This document shows, piece after piece, positions 62,820 through 64,000 of a stretch of DNA of 64,000 nt. The stretch's first letter is position 1. Each line of letters starts with the position of its first letter. Made by a program: the position numbers and the translations under genes. This DNA comes from Frigidibacter albus (GTDB taxonomy: Bacteria; Pseudomonadota; Alphaproteobacteria; Rhodobacterales; Rhodobacteraceae), in the NCBI RefSeq assembly GCF_009908165.1, contig NZ_JAAAUC010000009.1:62001-126000 (forward strand). Direction: 5' to 3'. The notes beneath the pieces were generated by a model that saw nothing but the letters and a program-made list of their open reading frames with translations, made no database searches and was not told where the DNA came from.

Positions 62820-64000
62820 ACGTGGACGTCCATCTCGGCCAGCACCTCGGCCAAAGTGCCGATGGCGAGGTCCGCGTTCTCGCGGCTGAACGGCATCGGC
62901 GGGCGCAGCTTCAGGATATGCTGCTGGCGCCCGACGCGCCCCAGCAACACGCCCCGCTGCCGCATCCGCTCCACCACCTGCCCGCAGAACTCCGGCGCGG
63001 CCCGGCCGCCTTGCGCGAACTCCACCGCGAAGAACAGGCCAAGGCCCCGCACATCATGGATCAGCGGGTGCCGAAGGCCCTTCATCAGCCTCAGGGTGTA
63101 GGCGCCCACATCATGGGCGTTCTGCACCAGTCCCTCCTCCTCGATCACCTCCAGCACCGCCAAAGCCGCCGCGCAGCTGACCGGATTGCCGCCGAAGGTG
63201 TTGAAATAGCCGAACGCAGTGCGGAACGCCGCCATCACGTCAGGCCGCGTCACCACCGCGGCGACCGGATGGCCATTGCCTATCGGCTTGCCCATCGTCA
63301 CCACATCGGGCGCGAAACCCAGCCACTCATGCCCCCAGAAATGGCTGCCGGTGCGGCCAAAGCCCGGCTGCACCTCGTCGCACAGGATCAGCCCGCCCGC
63401 GCGGCGCACCACCTCGACCGTGGGCGCCAGAAAGCCCGGTCCCACGTCCGGCATCCCCTCGTTCGCAAAGACCGGGCACAGCATCAGCCCGGCAAAGCCG
63501 TGGCCCGCCGCCTGCAGTTCCTCGATGGCGCGCGAGACATTGGCGGCAAAGGCCACCGGCTGCGCCTGCACGCTGCCCCCCAGCGGCAAGAGGCCATCCG
63601 GTGCGGGCACCCGCCGCACATGGCTGGGGTAGCCGCCAATCGGCGGGCGACGGGTGGACAGGTGGCTGACCGCCGCGGTGTTGCCGTGATAGGTGTTGTC
63701 GGTGGCAATAACCCCGGTATGCCCCGTCACCGCCTGCGCCATGCGCAGGGCGATGTCATTGGCCTCGGACCCGGTGCAGACCATGATGATCTGTTGCAGG
63801 TCATGGCCGAGCCTGGCCACCAGCCGCTCGCCATATTCCAGAATGCCCTCGTGCAGATAGCGGGTGTGGGTGTTCAGCAGTCCCGCCTGCCGGGCAATCG
63901 CCTCCACCACCTTGGGGTGGCAATGGCCCACATGCGGAACGTTGTTGTAGCAATCGAGGTAGCGCCGCCCGGCCGCATCCCACAGCCACACCCCCTCGCC
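62816..64000 (-). CDS. Class III aminotransferase-fold PLP enzyme, 5' end outside window
   Basis: About 395 residues of a PLP enzyme continue past the window edge (frame open to 64000). Landmarks: LWDAAGRRYLDCYNNVPHVG, VCTGSEANDIALRMAQAVTG for phosphate binding, LCDEVQPGFGRTGSHFWGHE with the PLP Asp, and VTMGKPIGNGHPVAAVVTRP with the Schiff-base Lys. The pattern CYNNVPHVGHCHPKVV is seen in AGXT2-like phospho-lyases and aminotransferases. It is co-transcribed with a small-molecule kinase. Confidence 0.88.
   Translation of the reverse strand, partial: GEGVWLWDAAGRRYLDCYNNVPHVGHCHPKVVEAIARQAGLLNTHTRYLHEGILEYGERLVARLGHDLQQIIMVCTGSEANDIALRMAQAVTGHTGVIATDNTYHGNTAAVSHLSTRRPPIGGYPSHVRRVPAPDGLLPLGGSVQAQPVAFAANVSRAIEELQAAGHGFAGLMLCPVFANEGMPDVGPGFLAPTVEVVRRAGGLILCDEVQPGFGRTGSHFWGHEWLGFAPDVVTMGKPIGNGHPVAAVVTRPDVMAAFRTAFGYFNTFGGNPVSCAAALAVLEVIEEEGLVQNAHDVGAYTLRLMKGLRHPLIHDVRGLGLFFAVEFAQGGRAAPEFCGQVVERMRQRGVLLGRVGRQQHILKLRPPMPFSRENADLAIGTLAEVLAEMDVHV

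Overview
This window is chromosomal DNA from a high-GC alphaproteobacterium. The gene content points to Rhodobacterales (Rhodobacter, Cereibacter, Paracoccus or a relative). The evidence is a flagellar cluster with flaF, flbT and a DUF1217 gene, a dnaA-dnaN-recF-gyrB block behind rpsT, an fdsGBA-fdhD-fdsD formate dehydrogenase operon behind a LysR gene, and dense ATGA stop/start overlaps. The genus is inferred from gene content and order; no 16S gene is present. No insertion sequence, prophage, tRNA, rRNA or CRISPR array was seen.

Layout. (1) 1-20045 is a flagellar cluster. A gene cut by the window edge and a secreted lytic transglycosylase precede flhA-fliR-flhB and a small coiled-coil gene on the plus strand. 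Facing them on the minus strand is flgB-flgC-fliE-fliQ-flgF-flgG-flgA-flgH-fliL. Then come fliI (+), the minus-strand genes for a FlgN-like protein, rod-binding protein, flagellin, FlaF, FlbT and DUF1217, and fliK-flgD (+). The basal ring, C-ring, stator, hook and FliP genes are not here and probably lie upstream. (2) 20129-24872 holds a LysE exporter, ubiE-ubiB, mutM and an enoyl-CoA hydratase. (3) 24982-33329 is the replication block rpsT, dnaA, dnaN, recF, a VOC protein, a LysE exporter and gyrB. (4) 33361-38758 is mostly minus strand: moaE, moaD, pgsA, uvrC, an SDR, a small zinc-ribbon membrane protein and an S49 peptidase. An AT-rich gap with a perfect DnaA box lies between uvrC and the SDR gene. 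(5) 38844-45763 is the NAD-dependent formate dehydrogenase locus. (6) 45764-50070 is an aldehyde dehydrogenase / deoxyribose-phosphate aldolase / SorC-type regulator operon. (7) 50429-53956 is a TonB system (exbB, two exbD, tonB) followed by two secreted proteins, one a PCu(A)C copper chaperone. (8) 53984-64000 holds a sensor kinase, an AbgB-like amidohydrolase, trhO, nicotinamidase and nicotinate phosphoribosyltransferase, a PiT phosphate transporter, a NUDIX protein, and a kinase/class-III aminotransferase pair that runs off the window.

How they work together. The flagellar genes supply the export gate, ATPase, rod, L-ring and P-ring chaperone, hook-length control and filament with its translational regulators. 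The fds genes encode subunits, a sulfur-transfer factor and a probable regulator for oxidising formate to CO2 with NAD+. pncA and pncB turn nicotinamide into nicotinate mononucleotide for NAD salvage. The deoC operon would turn deoxyribose 5-phosphate into acetaldehyde and then acetate.

I saw no clearly new multi-gene defence or metabolic system. The most unusual signals are: the second ExbD paralogue, which has Asn at the position of the essential proton-path Asp; an ALDH fused to a second ALDH-like half without its catalytic loop; a run of four strong palindromes in the gap before pncA; the AT-rich DnaA-box gap at 36.7 kb; a 7/8-bp repeat array behind fliI; and two copies of a hairpin-plus-GGATATTTGGA element.
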